Origin: Fibrobacterota bacterium
Lineage (GTDB): Bacteria > Fibrobacterota > Fibrobacteria > UBA11236
Direction of reading: 5' to 3'
Length of the DNA: 64,000 bases
Assembly: GCA_028287465.1 (NCBI GenBank)
Contig: JAQBPO010000049.1
Span: 19,537 to 83,536 of the forward strand
The notes below the pieces were generated by a model that was not told the DNA's origin, did not search any database, and was given only the letters and a program-made list of their open reading frames with translations. Of this stretch, positions 52,901 to 62,900 are shown in pieces. Within the stretch, counting starts at the first letter, position 1, and the number at the start of each line of letters is the position of its first letter. A program made the translations under genes and the position numbers.

Positions 52901-54267
52901 AACGGAGGCTCGCGGAGGCGCGCGCGCCCGTCGGCCTCAAAAAGGACAAGTCCTGGAATTTCGTCGGGATGCCCTTGCGCCTGCCCGGGCGCTTCCGGTT
53001 CTCGGATGCACCCGTTGCGGGGGCCGAGGATGGGATGTTCGGGGCGGTATGGGTGAACCGCGAGAAGCCGGATACGAGCGGCTATGTCCTATTGAAAGGG
53101 GGCGATAGCCTGCCCACCGGAACGGGGATCTGGCTGGCCGGCCGCGCGGATATGGATACCCTGCCCTTGGGCGAGGCTTTCACGAACCTGCCCTCGCCGG
53201 ACGGATCCTACCGGATCCGCCTGGTGAAGGGATGGAACCAGGTGACCTCCCCGGTCCCGGAAAAAATGCCCTGGCCCGTAACCTCAAGGGATACCGTGGC
53301 CCGGGACCTTTCCAGGATCAAGGTGCTCCAAGGCGTGCATCCCGGGTCCGGCGCGTATTTCGATGCGGACAGCCTGGAACCCTGGCGCGGGTTCTTCGTG
53401 CACTCGGCCTTGGACACCACGGTGGAACTCCGGCCGCCAAGGTCCGGCCAGGTCCGGAAACCCGCAGCGGCCCGGGCTTCTCAGGGCCCTTCCGCCGCCA
53501 TCGCCATCCCGGTGCAGGTCGTGGTGGAACCGCTCCCCATGGCGCTGACGGGAGCCGGAACGGGGGCGGTATCCCCGGTCCGCTTGGGCGCCGCCCTTTA
53601 TGCCCGCGACGAGGTGGGAATCGAGGATGAACGGATGCCTCCTCCCGCGGGCGATGGTCCGATCCTGGCCGCGGTCAGGGGCGGCATGGGGCTCAAGTCC
53701 GATCTGCTCGCGTTCCGGCCGGCCAGGGACTTCACCTGGAAAATGGCCTGGTCCGCGCGGCGTACCGCCTATCCGGCGATTGCCCGGCTCCGCGTGGGAG
53801 CGGTGCGGCTTCCCGCCGGCATGGCGCTTTGGGCCGCGTCCCCGCTGCGGAAGGTCGCCATGCCCGCTACGGTGGGCATGGAATTGGTCGTGGAGGCGGA
53901 TGCGGCCGACACCCTGATTTTCTGGGCGGCCCCGATGGGCATGGCGTACGGGGGCTTGCCCCCCGGTTACGCTCCGGTTCCATCTGGACGCTCGGCCATT
54001 TGGGCCCAAGGCCCCGGCGGGGGCTCCCTGCGGCTGGCCTTGCCGGAGGCCGCGGGAATACGGGCCGAGTGCCGGGACGTTTCGGGAAGGCTTCTGGCGG
54101 AGCTGCGCCGGGACGCCTTGGCCCCCGGATATTACGAATTCCCTTTGGCCAGCGCCTGGAAAGGCGCCGGGGCGGCGCCGCGCATGGGTCTCATGCTGGT
54201 TACCCTGCGGTTCGACGGCGGAGCCGGCCCCGCGCGCATGGTCTTGAAAACGGCCCAAAGACCCTGA
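49978..54267 (+). CDS. Exported protein with two DUF2341-LamG repeats
   Basis: About 1,429 residues, secreted. The GTG at 49978 starts a signal peptide (RLVLFALFILGAQGWA) 7 nt after a TAGAAT -10. There are two tandem copies of DUF2341 plus a LamG-like jelly roll. The first runs from DFSLWKDSVRIYINTSPTGA through VMYWGNPSAV and FSAVWHLDED to IYIGGRPIKAGDAASLDLFDGQIDEIQVSHTARSKEWFRLEYENQKPGS. The second runs from YSTWSHARKLILNTSVTGS through ITMYWGKSGAA to LYIGGRDAVGPDSNDQFDGFIDEVQFAHVERGADWIKLAYENQRPDSRLVEF. Such modules bind carbohydrates on surface proteins. The C-terminal half is Gly/Ala-rich beta structure. Probably a polysaccharide-binding surface protein. Confidence 0.78.
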   Translation: MRLVLFALFILGAQGWARTDFSLWKDSVRIYINTSPTGAALTAPLKNFPLLVRLDSSNFTLSSASPGGADIRFTDPDGVELPCHVERWDTGFYRSAEVWVNVPQVDAGGTTDFVVMYWGNPSAVMTGAVKARQGTADVYLGADNAVSSRFVFDTAYGFSAVWHLDEDVPGVGTKKAHRDASPAGNHGDDSAQDPSGAGVVGRAQQFDAGTDYISVANSPTLQLEGPMSFSAWIKADAFSGIGAGATSSQVNPIVRKGEANNNPYQFCVAGGSLTLPLDTSDQGGVRSAQPLETGKWTHVGGVWDGTRVQLYVNGALSADQAPTGTVTFEKDTRPIYIGGRPIKAGDAASLDLFDGQIDEIQVSHTARSKEWFRLEYENQKPGSALLSFKSVRPKVQAGADEVYSTWSHARKLILNTSVTGSDVKSSVTRFPLVVRLKAANFDFSQAHIYGYDIRFADADGSHLPFSIERWDAGKSVAEVWVRVPQVDGGGKADFITMYWGKSGAAIMNASSPVFDTADGFSGAWHMNTGEAGKTGAVVFRDATYNGNHGADFTGADPSEGVIGLGQEFGGAAGNKDFIRIPASPSLNPGTAFSFSAWVKGRTFYQTTDQVNAILRKGEANPNVYEFYVRKGSPGVSLNTGDGNGRNDSTVLEVGSWYHLAATWGSAGKLQFYVNGIRTGSTIKAEAMVDDLRPLYIGGRDAVGPDSNDQFDGFIDEVQFAHVERGADWIKLAYENQRPDSRLVEFAAPVVPADTTVFIPAPADDTILAPGQSLIRKGLIKVANPADAPGPLRVIFSPAADRSSRGIAEAGEGIALKPAVAGQAMPKAGLEINTALSGNVSLFLALTGESGQGTVKSFGAGIGSWEVAESGEYFMGRDTAAPLIEFIGAGVTEDDSSWLEVRTKDNVENLRLAWAVGGVPGDPIEAGTYPAHAGKPVRLAFKGTAGREIRRVSLVLQDGTLESGFPAGTIGSFRLERRLAEARAPVGLKKDKSWNFVGMPLRLPGRFRFSDAPVAGAEDGMFGAVWVNREKPDTSGYVLLKGGDSLPTGTGIWLAGRADMDTLPLGEAFTNLPSPDGSYRIRLVKGWNQVTSPVPEKMPWPVTSRDTVARDLSRIKVLQGVHPGSGAYFDADSLEPWRGFFVHSALDTTVELRPPRSGQVRKPAAARASQGPSAAIAIPVQVVVEPLPMALTGAGTGAVSPVRLGAALYARDEVGIEDERMPPPAGDGPILAAVRGGMGLKSDLLAFRPARDFTWKMAWSARRTAYPAIARLRVGAVRLPAGMALWAASPLRKVAMPATVGMELVVEADAADTLIFWAAPMGMAYGGLPPGYAPVPSGRSAIWAQGPGGGSLRLALPEAAGIRAECRDVSGRLLAELRRDALAPGYYEFPLASAWKGAGAAPRMGLMLVTLRFDGGAGPARMVLKTAQRP

Positions 54268-54403
54268 CCCGGGATGGGGCGCGCCGAAAGGCATCGGTCC
54301 CTGATTCGGTAGACCCCGGCAAGAGAATTTCCGGACCCCCCCGCGCAATTAATATATTCCCTCTCGTAGAGTTACACGATTCAGCCTTCAGGAGGTCCTG
54401 CCT

Positions 54404-54907
54404 ATGAGACGATTCCTTTCCACCTGCGCCTTGGGCGCCTTCGCAGCTTTCGCCATGCTATCGGCTCCCGCCGAAGTCCAGGCCCGTCAGGGTGGGAACT
54501 TCGGGGCGGGTTTCATCGCGGGCGATCCTTCCGGGCTTTCCGGCAAGCTTTGGCTGAGTGACGTTAATGCCCTGGATTTCATCGCCGGGTTCAGCATCCG
54601 GAACGATAATTACGATAGGAACAATCGGAATGACCGGAACGATTGGCTAAGCCTGAACGTGGACTATGTCTGGCATGAGTTCGGTCTGATCCAAGTCTCC
54701 CAGGGTCAGATGCCCCTCTATTACGGCATGGGTGTCTGGACCCTGATCCCCTACGCGGCCCTTGGCGTGCGCGGCGTCGTGGGCATCGAATACCTGTTCC
54801 CGAGCGCCCCGCTTGACGTGTTCCTGGAAATAGGCCCGGGCGCGTCCATACTGCCTGCAACCGGCGTTGGACTGTCAGGCGGCCTGGGAATGCGCTATTA
54901 CTTCTAG
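54404..54907 (+). CDS. Small outer-membrane beta-barrel-like protein
   Basis: 167 residues. Signal peptide FLSTCALGAFAAFAMLSAPAEVQA. The mature part alternates short hydrophobic strands and glycines (GGNFGAGFIAGDPSGLSGKLWLSDVNALDFIAGFSI, VDYVWHEFGLIQVSQGQMPLYYGMGVWTL, GVGLSGGLGMRYYF) and ends in an aromatic Tyr-Tyr-Phe, the usual C-terminal signature for outer-membrane barrel insertion. A short Asn/Asp/Arg stretch (NDNYDRNNRNDRND) lies in an external-loop position. AGGAGG lies 8 nt before the ATG and TATATT upstream is a probable -10. Followed by a strong terminator. Confidence 0.78.
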   Translation: MRRFLSTCALGAFAAFAMLSAPAEVQARQGGNFGAGFIAGDPSGLSGKLWLSDVNALDFIAGFSIRNDNYDRNNRNDRNDWLSLNVDYVWHEFGLIQVSQGQMPLYYGMGVWTLIPYAALGVRGVVGIEYLFPSAPLDVFLEIGPGASILPATGVGLSGGLGMRYYF

Positions 54908-54978
54908 ACCGCACGCTGGTCGTCTTACGTTCAAAGGCCGAAAGCGGAACCCCGCTTTCCCCCGAAAGCGGAAAATGG

Positions 54979-55013
54979 AAAAGGTTCCCGGGATTCCGGG
55001 AACCTTTTTTTTT
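54979..55013 (+). terminator. Rho-independent terminator after the beta-barrel gene
   Basis: Perfect 13-bp stem, AAAAGGTTCCCGG and CCGGGAACCTTTT with loop GATT, running into nine consecutive T. It is preceded by a second small inverted repeat, AAAGCGG/CCGCTTT. Confidence 0.9.
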
Positions 55014-55043
55014 GCCGGCCGTCGAGCGGTAGCCGGGCGTCCG

Positions 55044-58000
55044 TTATTGCGCGAGGGCGGCCGGGAGGCCGTCCACCAGCTTTGGCGTTCCCGCCTTGGC
55101 CTGTTGGCCCAGGAGAACGTACCCCAGGGACGGATCTTCTATATCGGCCGCCATGGCGGCCCGGGTCTCCGGATCGATTCGCAAGGTGGCGGGATTGATC
55201 TGCTTCACCGCGGTGAGGGTGGAGCCGTCCTTGACCACGGTGATGCGGTTTCCCGCGGCGGTCAGGGCCGACCTCAAGGTCTCGAGATCCCCGCGGAAGT
55301 ATTCATACCCCGTGGGGAGGGCCGGCAGGCCCGCATCGAGAGGGAAGGGCGGGGGCAGGTTGCCGCCGTCCAGGCATTTGCCGCCCACGAAGGCCGAAGG
55401 ATCCACGTAGCGGGTCTCGATGAGGAAAACGCTGGTGCGGATGAAGCCGAGGGCATCGCGCGCTTTCGCCAGTTTGGCCGGGGTTCCCGGGAGGAGGTCA
55501 TCCTCGATGGCGAGTACGGCGTACCTGGTGGAGGTGGCAAGGATGGAGTCCCGGACGTAGTCGGCCTTCTCCTGGGCGGTGGCGCCGTCCAGCAAGGGGA
55601 TGGGCGTGGGGAATACCTGGACATTGCCGCAATAAGGGAAGGCGCCGTCCTTCACGTGGAAGGTGTCGTTGACGGTACGCATCACCCGGCCCCGCATGGA
55701 CAGGTAGAAGGCATCGCCTTGGGCGATGCCGGCCTGGGCCAGGAAGATGCGGAATTTTTCGGCCGTTCCGGCGTAAGGCTTGGCGAAGGATTCGGGAGGG
55801 ATGGGATTGGAGACGGCGCCGCCGCCTGTGGTCGTGGTTCCGCCGGTCGTGGCCGTCCCGGTATTGCCGTCGGAAAGGCCGGTCCCGAACTTGTCCTGCT
55901 GCAACCATCCCGAGAAATCGCCGGCGGTGCCGTTGGAGAGCGCCTTGACGGAGGCGTCGGACGCCGCAACCTTGGCGGAGAACTGCCCGGGCACGTTGCG
56001 ATAGAGCTTTTCGATGCAGCGCGTGGGCAGGGCCGGATCGAATTTCCTGCATGAATCCAGGCTTTCGGTGATGCTGCCGTCCAGGACCCAGATATCGGTC
56101 GTCGAGTCCTTGCCGCGGCCCAGACGCCCGTTGATCTCGATGCGCCGGGTGTACTGTTTCACCGCGTCCGTGCGCGTCATGCGCGCGGTGATATCGAAGC
56201 TGCCGTCGTCCTGGTTGTAGGAGTGGGTGGAGTCCAGGACGGCCACGGTGTCGCCGAATTCATCCTTCACGATCAAGGAGAAAAGCTTGGTGGCGGTCTG
56301 GCGCATGATCAAGCGCGCATTGCCCAGACCCGAGGGCGCCTTGCGGTAGGCCATCACGATGGCGGGATTGGGGGCCGTGGTAGGGGTGCCGCCCGCGGGA
56401 AGGGTAACGATCGGCGTAGAGGCGAGCGTACCCGCCGGAGCCGCCTTCTGGATGCCGAGATAGGCGGAAACGTCCTCGCCGCGGCCGCTGGCGGCGTACT
56501 GGCCGACATAGGGACCGCCCGAGTAGGCCGTGCTCAGTTTGGGCACGGAAGCGATGCGGTTGGCCGAACCCTGCAGGAAGGCGCGGTTCTTGTCATAAGT
56601 GCCGCGCAGCAGCAGGCTCTTGCCCGAATCCGGGCCGTTGTCGGGCAGCCGGATGGGGAAGAGGAACTCGCCCATGGATTCGTTCAGGCTGGCGGCGACC
56701 GTATCGCTGAGCGTGTCGTTCAGGTAGGCGGAATAGGAAACGAGCAAGGTATCCTGTTGCGCCCGGACCTTGAACTTCAGCGCATAGGAGTTGTCGCCTA
56801 GCTTGATCAGCCCGGAGTACACGCCCGAGGGGGCGGAAACCCGCGCACGGGTCGCTGGCTTGCTCAACGGATCATTGGGGTTGTAACCGAGCAGCTTTTC
56901 GATGTCGTCCGGTATGCCGTCGCCGTCGCCATCGATCCACTTCACTCCCTTGGCGGCCAGGGCCGTGAAGAAAACCTTCTTCTCCGCTTCCGTGGCTTCC
57001 ACTTCGATCTTGTCCGGATCGATCATCCGCTCCAGGAAGTCGGCGATGCCGTCCCGGTCCGTGTCCACGAGGAAGTTGGGGAAGCTTCCCTTGTCGGTCG
57101 GGATGGTCTTGTAATTGGCTTCCATGTAATCGGGGAAACCATCCAGATCGCGATCGGTGAAGTTCTCCGCCGTGGCCTGCGCCGAAACGGGAGCGGCCTG
57201 CTGATCCAGCTTGGTGAAGTCGGCGGCCTTGGGATACCCCTTCACCGCGAAGTTGCCGCGCGCAGCGCCGAAATCCGATTCCCCGTAGAAGCGTTCGGGC
57301 AGGAAGCCGTTGGCCAGGAACTGCGCCGCGGAGGTGTCGCGGACTGCGATGACCTTCCATTGGTAGACGCCGGCCAGGCCCTTTTCCGCGTTGAAGAGCT
57401 GGGTGATGGGGAACTTGTAATTGACGCGCTCCCAGCCGGGCAGACCCATGGCCTGGACGTCGCGGAGGATGGCGGAACCCCCGGAGTAGACCTGGGCGGA
57501 CGAATCGATGAGGAGTCGGTGTTCCAGGCCCTTGCCTTGGTTATGCATGAAATAAAGACCGCCGAACAGGGGCCGTCCCCCGGTGAACTTGGGATCTTCC
57601 GCCAGGCCCAGCACGTAGCCGCCCACGCTGTCGAAATCCAGGCCGCGGAAGCGGAGGGTGATCTTCCCGGTCGGATCCATGGCCCCGTCGATCCCGCCCA
57701 CGGGACCGAGCAGGTTGATGGGTTTGATCTCGCGCACCTTGAAATCGGTGGAGGCGACGGTCTGGGTGAATTTCTGCTTTCCGACCTCGCCTTCGTCCAC
57801 GGCATGCTTGACGACCCACTTGGTACCGGTAAAGCCCAGGATGAACTTGACGATCCGCAGGCTGGTGTCCTGTGGGGCGGTTTCGGCGCAGGCCAGGGCC
57901 GGCTCCCAGTTCGTCCGGCCGTGGAGGGTCCGGGTGGAGACCTTTACGGCGGCCCGCGCCTCAGTCTCCGTGACGGAAATGCCGCCGTCGATGGTGAATT

Positions 58001-59831
58001 CATCCTTGATGGTCTCTTTGACCGGTTCCAGCACCACGCTGGTGGACAGGCGCAGACGTTCGCCTTCGAAACGGGAATCGCCCGTGGAATTCTCCAGGCC
58101 GGCCGCGGCGATGAGATCGTACACGTAATCCTTGCCGTCCAAAGTGAACCGGGGTTCGTTCTTGGACCAGGCGATTCCCGTGGCGATTTCCTTTTCGGCC
58201 CGATACACCTTGGGAAGGATACCGGGAGCGGTCTTGGCCTGGACCCAAAGCGTGTCCTTCCTATCGGCGGAAGCGACCTTCCGGAGGGCTACCTTGGTGG
58301 AGCAGGCATAGGCGTCCCGTTTGTATACGGGGGCCGTGAATCCGGCGTTGAGAAGGTTCTTCTCGGAGACTTCGCGGCGGATCTTGTCCAGGAATTGCTG
58401 GTGGGAGAGGAACTGGCTGCCGGCCTCCATGCGGAAGGAAGGGTCCAGCAGGACTCCCAGCTTGCCGATGTCTCCCTGCAGGTAGGCGTTGAAGACGTCC
58501 TCCATGAGCAAAGCCACGGCCTTGTCGCGGCCGGTCTTGTCCTTGGCGGCGCCTTCGTAATCCTTGACGGTGAAGGAAAATCGGAAGACCTTGTCGAGCC
58601 GCTTGCCTCCCAGGTCCGACATGGTGTCGGGGATGGCCACGGCGTAGGTGGCCCCCACCACGAACGGTTCCTTGTGGACGAAGGAGAGCTTGGAACCCGT
58701 GACTTCCCAGTACCCTTCGACCTTGGGATCCATGACGATGGAATTGAGGGCGGAAAAGACCTGGGGCGGACGCGAGAAATTGATGGAAGGGTTCTGGGTG
58801 GGTTTGAGGGTTTCCTTGTCGGCGGGGAAGGTGGAATTGACCGTGAAGGCCTGCACGCCCGCATTGGCCTCGGAGACGGCCTGGAACACCGCCCGGTATT
58901 CCTTTTCCAGGGGGTTCCTGGCCAGATCCTTGATCGAGGTGGGGATGACGATACCGTATCGCGATCCGGATTCCAGTCCGCCCAGGGAGATGGTCAGCTG
59001 CTTGTTGTCGCCGCTCCAGCTTACGGTTACGGCGGATGCGGACAGGGTGTCCTTCAAGAGCACGGAACCGTTGGCGTTCTTCTCGTCCACCTTTCCGATC
59101 AGCATGCCCCTGATGCTTTCCCGCTGGATGGGTTCGGAAAAGGCGATGCTGACCTTGGCGTTGGAGGCCGGGAGCGCGCCCACCAGGAAAAGGCCGGCCG
59201 CATCCGGCGAAGTCGCGTCGTAAACGCTGGTGACGGTCGGGCTGGTCACGTCCTCTATGGCGATGGCCGTATCCATCCTGGTGAGGGTGTCCTTCTTCGG
59301 GCTGATGAACGGTATGGAGGCCGTGATGAGCCGGAAGGTGGCGAGATCCAGGTGGACGGCGAAGCCGTAGTAGCGGCCGGCCTTGAGCACGGCAGCGTAG
59401 TTGCCGGACTTGTCCGTGGTCAGGGTGGTCTCAGCGGCAGTGGTCGGCCGCAGCGCGTCGAAGATGAGGATGGTGGCGCCTTCAAGGGGGACGGGCGCGG
59501 TGGACAGGTAGCGCCGTTCCCCGGCCGCGTTGGCCGCGATCTTGAGCAGTCCCTTGACCACGTCCTTGCCTTCCCCTTGCAGGGCTCCCGTGATCACGCC
59601 CTTGCCCGCCGCCTTAGCGGCCTTGACCAGGGAGTCGTTGGTCTCCAATCCCTTGATCGCGGTATTCGGGGTTGTGGCCTTGTCCTTTTCGCAGGCGCAA
59701 GCGGATTTCTTAGAGGACGTGGGGCTGGAGCAGCCGACCCAGGTCAGCGCGGAAAGGATGCAGAGCGCCGCGAGGGCGGCCTTGACGCGGCTTTTCCCAT
59801 CCATCTCAAACGGCGATATGAGTATGCGCAT
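55044..59831 (-). CDS. Giant lipoprotein with Ig-like and thrombospondin-3-like repeats
   Basis: 1,595 residues. Lipobox LTWVGCSS after a signal segment (ALAALCILSA), so a membrane-anchored lipoprotein; a second ATG at 59804 would give a shorter signal peptide. Early Ig-like domains include Big_5-type segments (SIAFSEPIQRESIRGML, PADKETLKPTQNPSINFSRPPQVFSAL). The middle has Ca2+-binding TSP3-like units, DRDLDGFPDYMEANYKT, DTDRDGIADFLERMID and DGDGDGIPDDIEKLLGYNP. The C-terminal third is beta-rich with Thr/Gly linkers (GTATTGGTTTTGGGA). Such proteins project from the surface. TACAAT at 59878-59873 is a probable -10. Confidence 0.75.
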   Translation of the reverse strand: MRILISPFEMDGKSRVKAALAALCILSALTWVGCSSPTSSKKSACACEKDKATTPNTAIKGLETNDSLVKAAKAAGKGVITGALQGEGKDVVKGLLKIAANAAGERRYLSTAPVPLEGATILIFDALRPTTAAETTLTTDKSGNYAAVLKAGRYYGFAVHLDLATFRLITASIPFISPKKDTLTRMDTAIAIEDVTSPTVTSVYDATSPDAAGLFLVGALPASNAKVSIAFSEPIQRESIRGMLIGKVDEKNANGSVLLKDTLSASAVTVSWSGDNKQLTISLGGLESGSRYGIVIPTSIKDLARNPLEKEYRAVFQAVSEANAGVQAFTVNSTFPADKETLKPTQNPSINFSRPPQVFSALNSIVMDPKVEGYWEVTGSKLSFVHKEPFVVGATYAVAIPDTMSDLGGKRLDKVFRFSFTVKDYEGAAKDKTGRDKAVALLMEDVFNAYLQGDIGKLGVLLDPSFRMEAGSQFLSHQQFLDKIRREVSEKNLLNAGFTAPVYKRDAYACSTKVALRKVASADRKDTLWVQAKTAPGILPKVYRAEKEIATGIAWSKNEPRFTLDGKDYVYDLIAAAGLENSTGDSRFEGERLRLSTSVVLEPVKETIKDEFTIDGGISVTETEARAAVKVSTRTLHGRTNWEPALACAETAPQDTSLRIVKFILGFTGTKWVVKHAVDEGEVGKQKFTQTVASTDFKVREIKPINLLGPVGGIDGAMDPTGKITLRFRGLDFDSVGGYVLGLAEDPKFTGGRPLFGGLYFMHNQGKGLEHRLLIDSSAQVYSGGSAILRDVQAMGLPGWERVNYKFPITQLFNAEKGLAGVYQWKVIAVRDTSAAQFLANGFLPERFYGESDFGAARGNFAVKGYPKAADFTKLDQQAAPVSAQATAENFTDRDLDGFPDYMEANYKTIPTDKGSFPNFLVDTDRDGIADFLERMIDPDKIEVEATEAEKKVFFTALAAKGVKWIDGDGDGIPDDIEKLLGYNPNDPLSKPATRARVSAPSGVYSGLIKLGDNSYALKFKVRAQQDTLLVSYSAYLNDTLSDTVAASLNESMGEFLFPIRLPDNGPDSGKSLLLRGTYDKNRAFLQGSANRIASVPKLSTAYSGGPYVGQYAASGRGEDVSAYLGIQKAAPAGTLASTPIVTLPAGGTPTTAPNPAIVMAYRKAPSGLGNARLIMRQTATKLFSLIVKDEFGDTVAVLDSTHSYNQDDGSFDITARMTRTDAVKQYTRRIEINGRLGRGKDSTTDIWVLDGSITESLDSCRKFDPALPTRCIEKLYRNVPGQFSAKVAASDASVKALSNGTAGDFSGWLQQDKFGTGLSDGNTGTATTGGTTTTGGGAVSNPIPPESFAKPYAGTAEKFRIFLAQAGIAQGDAFYLSMRGRVMRTVNDTFHVKDGAFPYCGNVQVFPTPIPLLDGATAQEKADYVRDSILATSTRYAVLAIEDDLLPGTPAKLAKARDALGFIRTSVFLIETRYVDPSAFVGGKCLDGGNLPPPFPLDAGLPALPTGYEYFRGDLETLRSALTAAGNRITVVKDGSTLTAVKQINPATLRIDPETRAAMAADIEDPSLGYVLLGQQAKAGTPKLVDGLPAALAQ

Positions 59832-59872
59832 AATCGATGAGCCCTATCATGAGTATCGGACCTGCCAGCCTG

Positions 59873-59878
59873 ATTGTA
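59873..59878 (-). promoter_or_regulatory. Putative -10 box (TACAAT) of the giant lipoprotein gene
   Basis: TACAAT within TATACAAT on the minus strand, 42 nt before the ATG at 59831, in the 121-nt spacer between two minus-strand genes. Confidence 0.4.
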
Positions 59879-59952
59879 TATGTCGGCGGTCCCATTCGGG
59901 TATCTTCATTTGGGTCCCGTAACAAGCGTCACGCACGGTTGAAGTTGAAGCG

Positions 59953-62900
59953 TTACTTGACGAGCATCTTCAGGCTCTTCGTGAACCCCGGGATTTCCAG
60001 GCGGTAGACATAGGCGCCCTTCGCAAGGCTTCCGCCGTTCTTGGCCTGGGGTTTCCAGACCAGGGTATGCGAACCGGGCTTGAAGGACCCGTCTGCGACC
60101 TGGGCCGCCAAGCGGCCGGAGAAGTCGTAGACGTTCAACCTCAGACGATAGGCTTTGGCTTCGCGTTTGCCGGAAGCGTCCCAGGTCTGGGGGAGGAAGA
60201 AACGGAACGCGGTGTGGGTTTGGACGGGATTGGGGAAGTTTTGGGAGATGGAAAAATTCCCTTTCAGGCGTTCCGCGAAATCGGCATGGGGCGTGACTAC
60301 CAGGGAATAATGCGTGGCCTCGCCGTCCATGGATACTACCGCGGGCGTTTCCGCGCTGAGGGGGACGGCCTCGCCTTTGCGCACGAGGAAGGCGTTCAGG
60401 CCGGCCGCCTGCAAGCCTGCCAGGCCGGGCAGGGAGAGATTGGCGGTCCGGAATCCGGATTGGGAGTTTTCCACGGAGAAGTCCCACCATTCTTCGTCTT
60501 CGCCCATATGTTCCCGGAAATCGGCCGCGAAGCCCAGGTCCTCCGGGTCCCCTGATTGGGTACCGGTCGGATCCCCGTCGGCATTCCCGCCGGTCGTTTC
60601 GCCGGGCCTTTCAAAATGCAAGGCGATGTAATCCCCGAACTTGGGAGCGTCGGGAAGCAGGCCCGAGACCGGGACCGCCTGGGAGGAAATGCCGAGCCCA
60701 TCGCGGGACTCCGGCCGGACGCCCAGGAAGTTGGCCTGATCCTGGTAAGGGCCGGCCTGCAAGGCGAGTTGCAGGGACCAATCGGAAACCTGGCGGAAGG
60801 ACGGCGCCGTCAGGCCCGAAGACTTCGCGAGTACGCCGGCTCCGGCACCGGATCCGGCGGGGAAATAGGGACTATCCTTGACGGTCAGGATGGTATCCTT
60901 CGGGACCTGGACCCAATAGGCACCCCAAGGTTTCATGATTCCCTTGGCGTTCACGAGATCGCGGCGATTCGCATCCCATTCCCAGAAGGTGAGGCCGCTG
61001 GCCGAGAGATCCACGAAGTAGGGGAAGGGATTGCCGATCTGGTTCCAACCTTGTTTGCCGTGGGTCAGTTTCATGGTGAAGGGTTTGTCCAGCAAGGCGG
61101 CCAAGGGCGTATTGAGATTGACGCGATTGGCGACCCGCACCCAATATCCCTTGCCGCCGTAGAGGGAATCCGCGTTACCGCCCGCCGCATAGCGTCCCAA
61201 GGGCGAACCGTCGCTGGATGATTCATCCCAGGTGGTCAGGGCGGCTCCCGCTCCCAGGGCGCCGGCGGCCAGGCTGCGGCCCGGGTAGCCGATCATGTTC
61301 CATCGCGCGCTGTCCAGGGTCAAGGCCGTCGCCCCGGATATGCGGAGGTTCGCCATGGTGTATCCGACCTGCTTGAGTCCGCCTTCATCCTCGGCGGCGA
61401 CCGCAAGCTTGTAGTCGCCGTCCGCCAGGGGATGGAGGCGCAGGAAGGGGGAAGCGATGATGCCGCGGCGGACGGTATCCCCGGAAGCCGAAATCAGCCG
61501 GTAATGGAAGCGGGTGGAGGCCGCGTTCCCGTCCTCATCGGCCGCGTCGAAGGAGATGCGGGCCGCGCCCGCCAGGCTTTCCACGCCCTTTACGAAGGCG
61601 GTTGGCGTATCGTTCACCGCCGCGACCTTGGCCGAGAACTGGAGTTCGCTGGCCGCGCCCGCGGCATCCTGGAAGCGCAGCTTGAACGGGAAGGCGCCGG
61701 TATCCGTCTGCGCGGGTTTGACGGTGAAACGGAAGAAGCGGTTGAAGCCTTCGGTCGCATCGGTCGTGGACGTGAATTTGATCCACGGAGGGAGGACCGA
61801 GGTCATGGCCACGGGGTCGCCCTTGTCCATGTCCACCACGACCACGGTGAAGCTGTCCGCGACGTCTTCCTTCCAATGCGCCTGGGCCTGCCAATTCGTC
61901 GAAGGGAAGGCGACGGGGGCGTCGTTCACGTTCGCGACATCCACATTGATATCCAAGGTGTCGAGAAGCCTGCCGTCGCTGATGGTTACGCGCACGAGGG
62001 CCGTTCCCACGTCGCGGCTGCCGGGTTTGAAGATCAGGGCGGAGTCCGCGATGACGGCCCAGGCCGGCGCTTGCAGGAAGGCCAAGGCGTGAGGATCCTT
62101 CTCGTCCGCGTCCGAATACTTGGGTACGTAGCGGGTCACGCTGTCCTCCTTGGCGCCGGCGGAAACCGGTCCGGCCGAAGCGAAAACGGGCGGGTCGTTG
62201 ACGTCGATGACGGGGAAGGACTTGGTGTAGATGAAGGTCTTGTTGCCGAGATCCCGTGCCTGGATGGTCACGGTCGCCGTTCCGACATCGGCCTGGAGCG
62301 GTTTTCCGGTAAATGTGTAGATACGATGAGCGGCGAATCCGCCTCGCGCCGAATCCGCCTTTTCCGTCATGGTCATCCATGCGGGAAGGGTGGAGGCGAC
62401 CGTGAGAACGGAATCCCCGGCATCCGGATCCGCAAGGTCAACGGTCCAGGTCACCTGTTGGTTCTGCGGAACGCTGTCGGCGATGCCGCTTGCGGCGGCC
62501 ACGGGCGCCCGGTTGTCCGTGTAATTGACCCGGACGGTGAGCGGGGCGGAAAGGTTGCCGATGCGGTCCCGGGCGATGGCGGTGAAATCATAGGATCCGG
62601 TGGCCATGGCCGTATTGGGCATGGGCACGCTGAAGGCGCTGTCCACGCGTAGCCTGGCCGTATCCGCCACCGTGGTCCAGCCCGCGCCGTTGAAGTAGAA
62701 GCCGTCCGCCACGCGCTTCCGGACCACGAATACCGAATCCGTGCCGAGGATGGCATCGAGGGCTTTACCGACCACGGCGTCCTGCCAGTTGCGCCAGCTA
62801 TGGTCGGTGTTCAGGGTCAAGTTCACGGCGGGCGCGGTGCGATCCATGAGGGTGGTGTCCCGGTACCAGGCGGAACGGTTTCCGAAGACGTTCTTGAATT

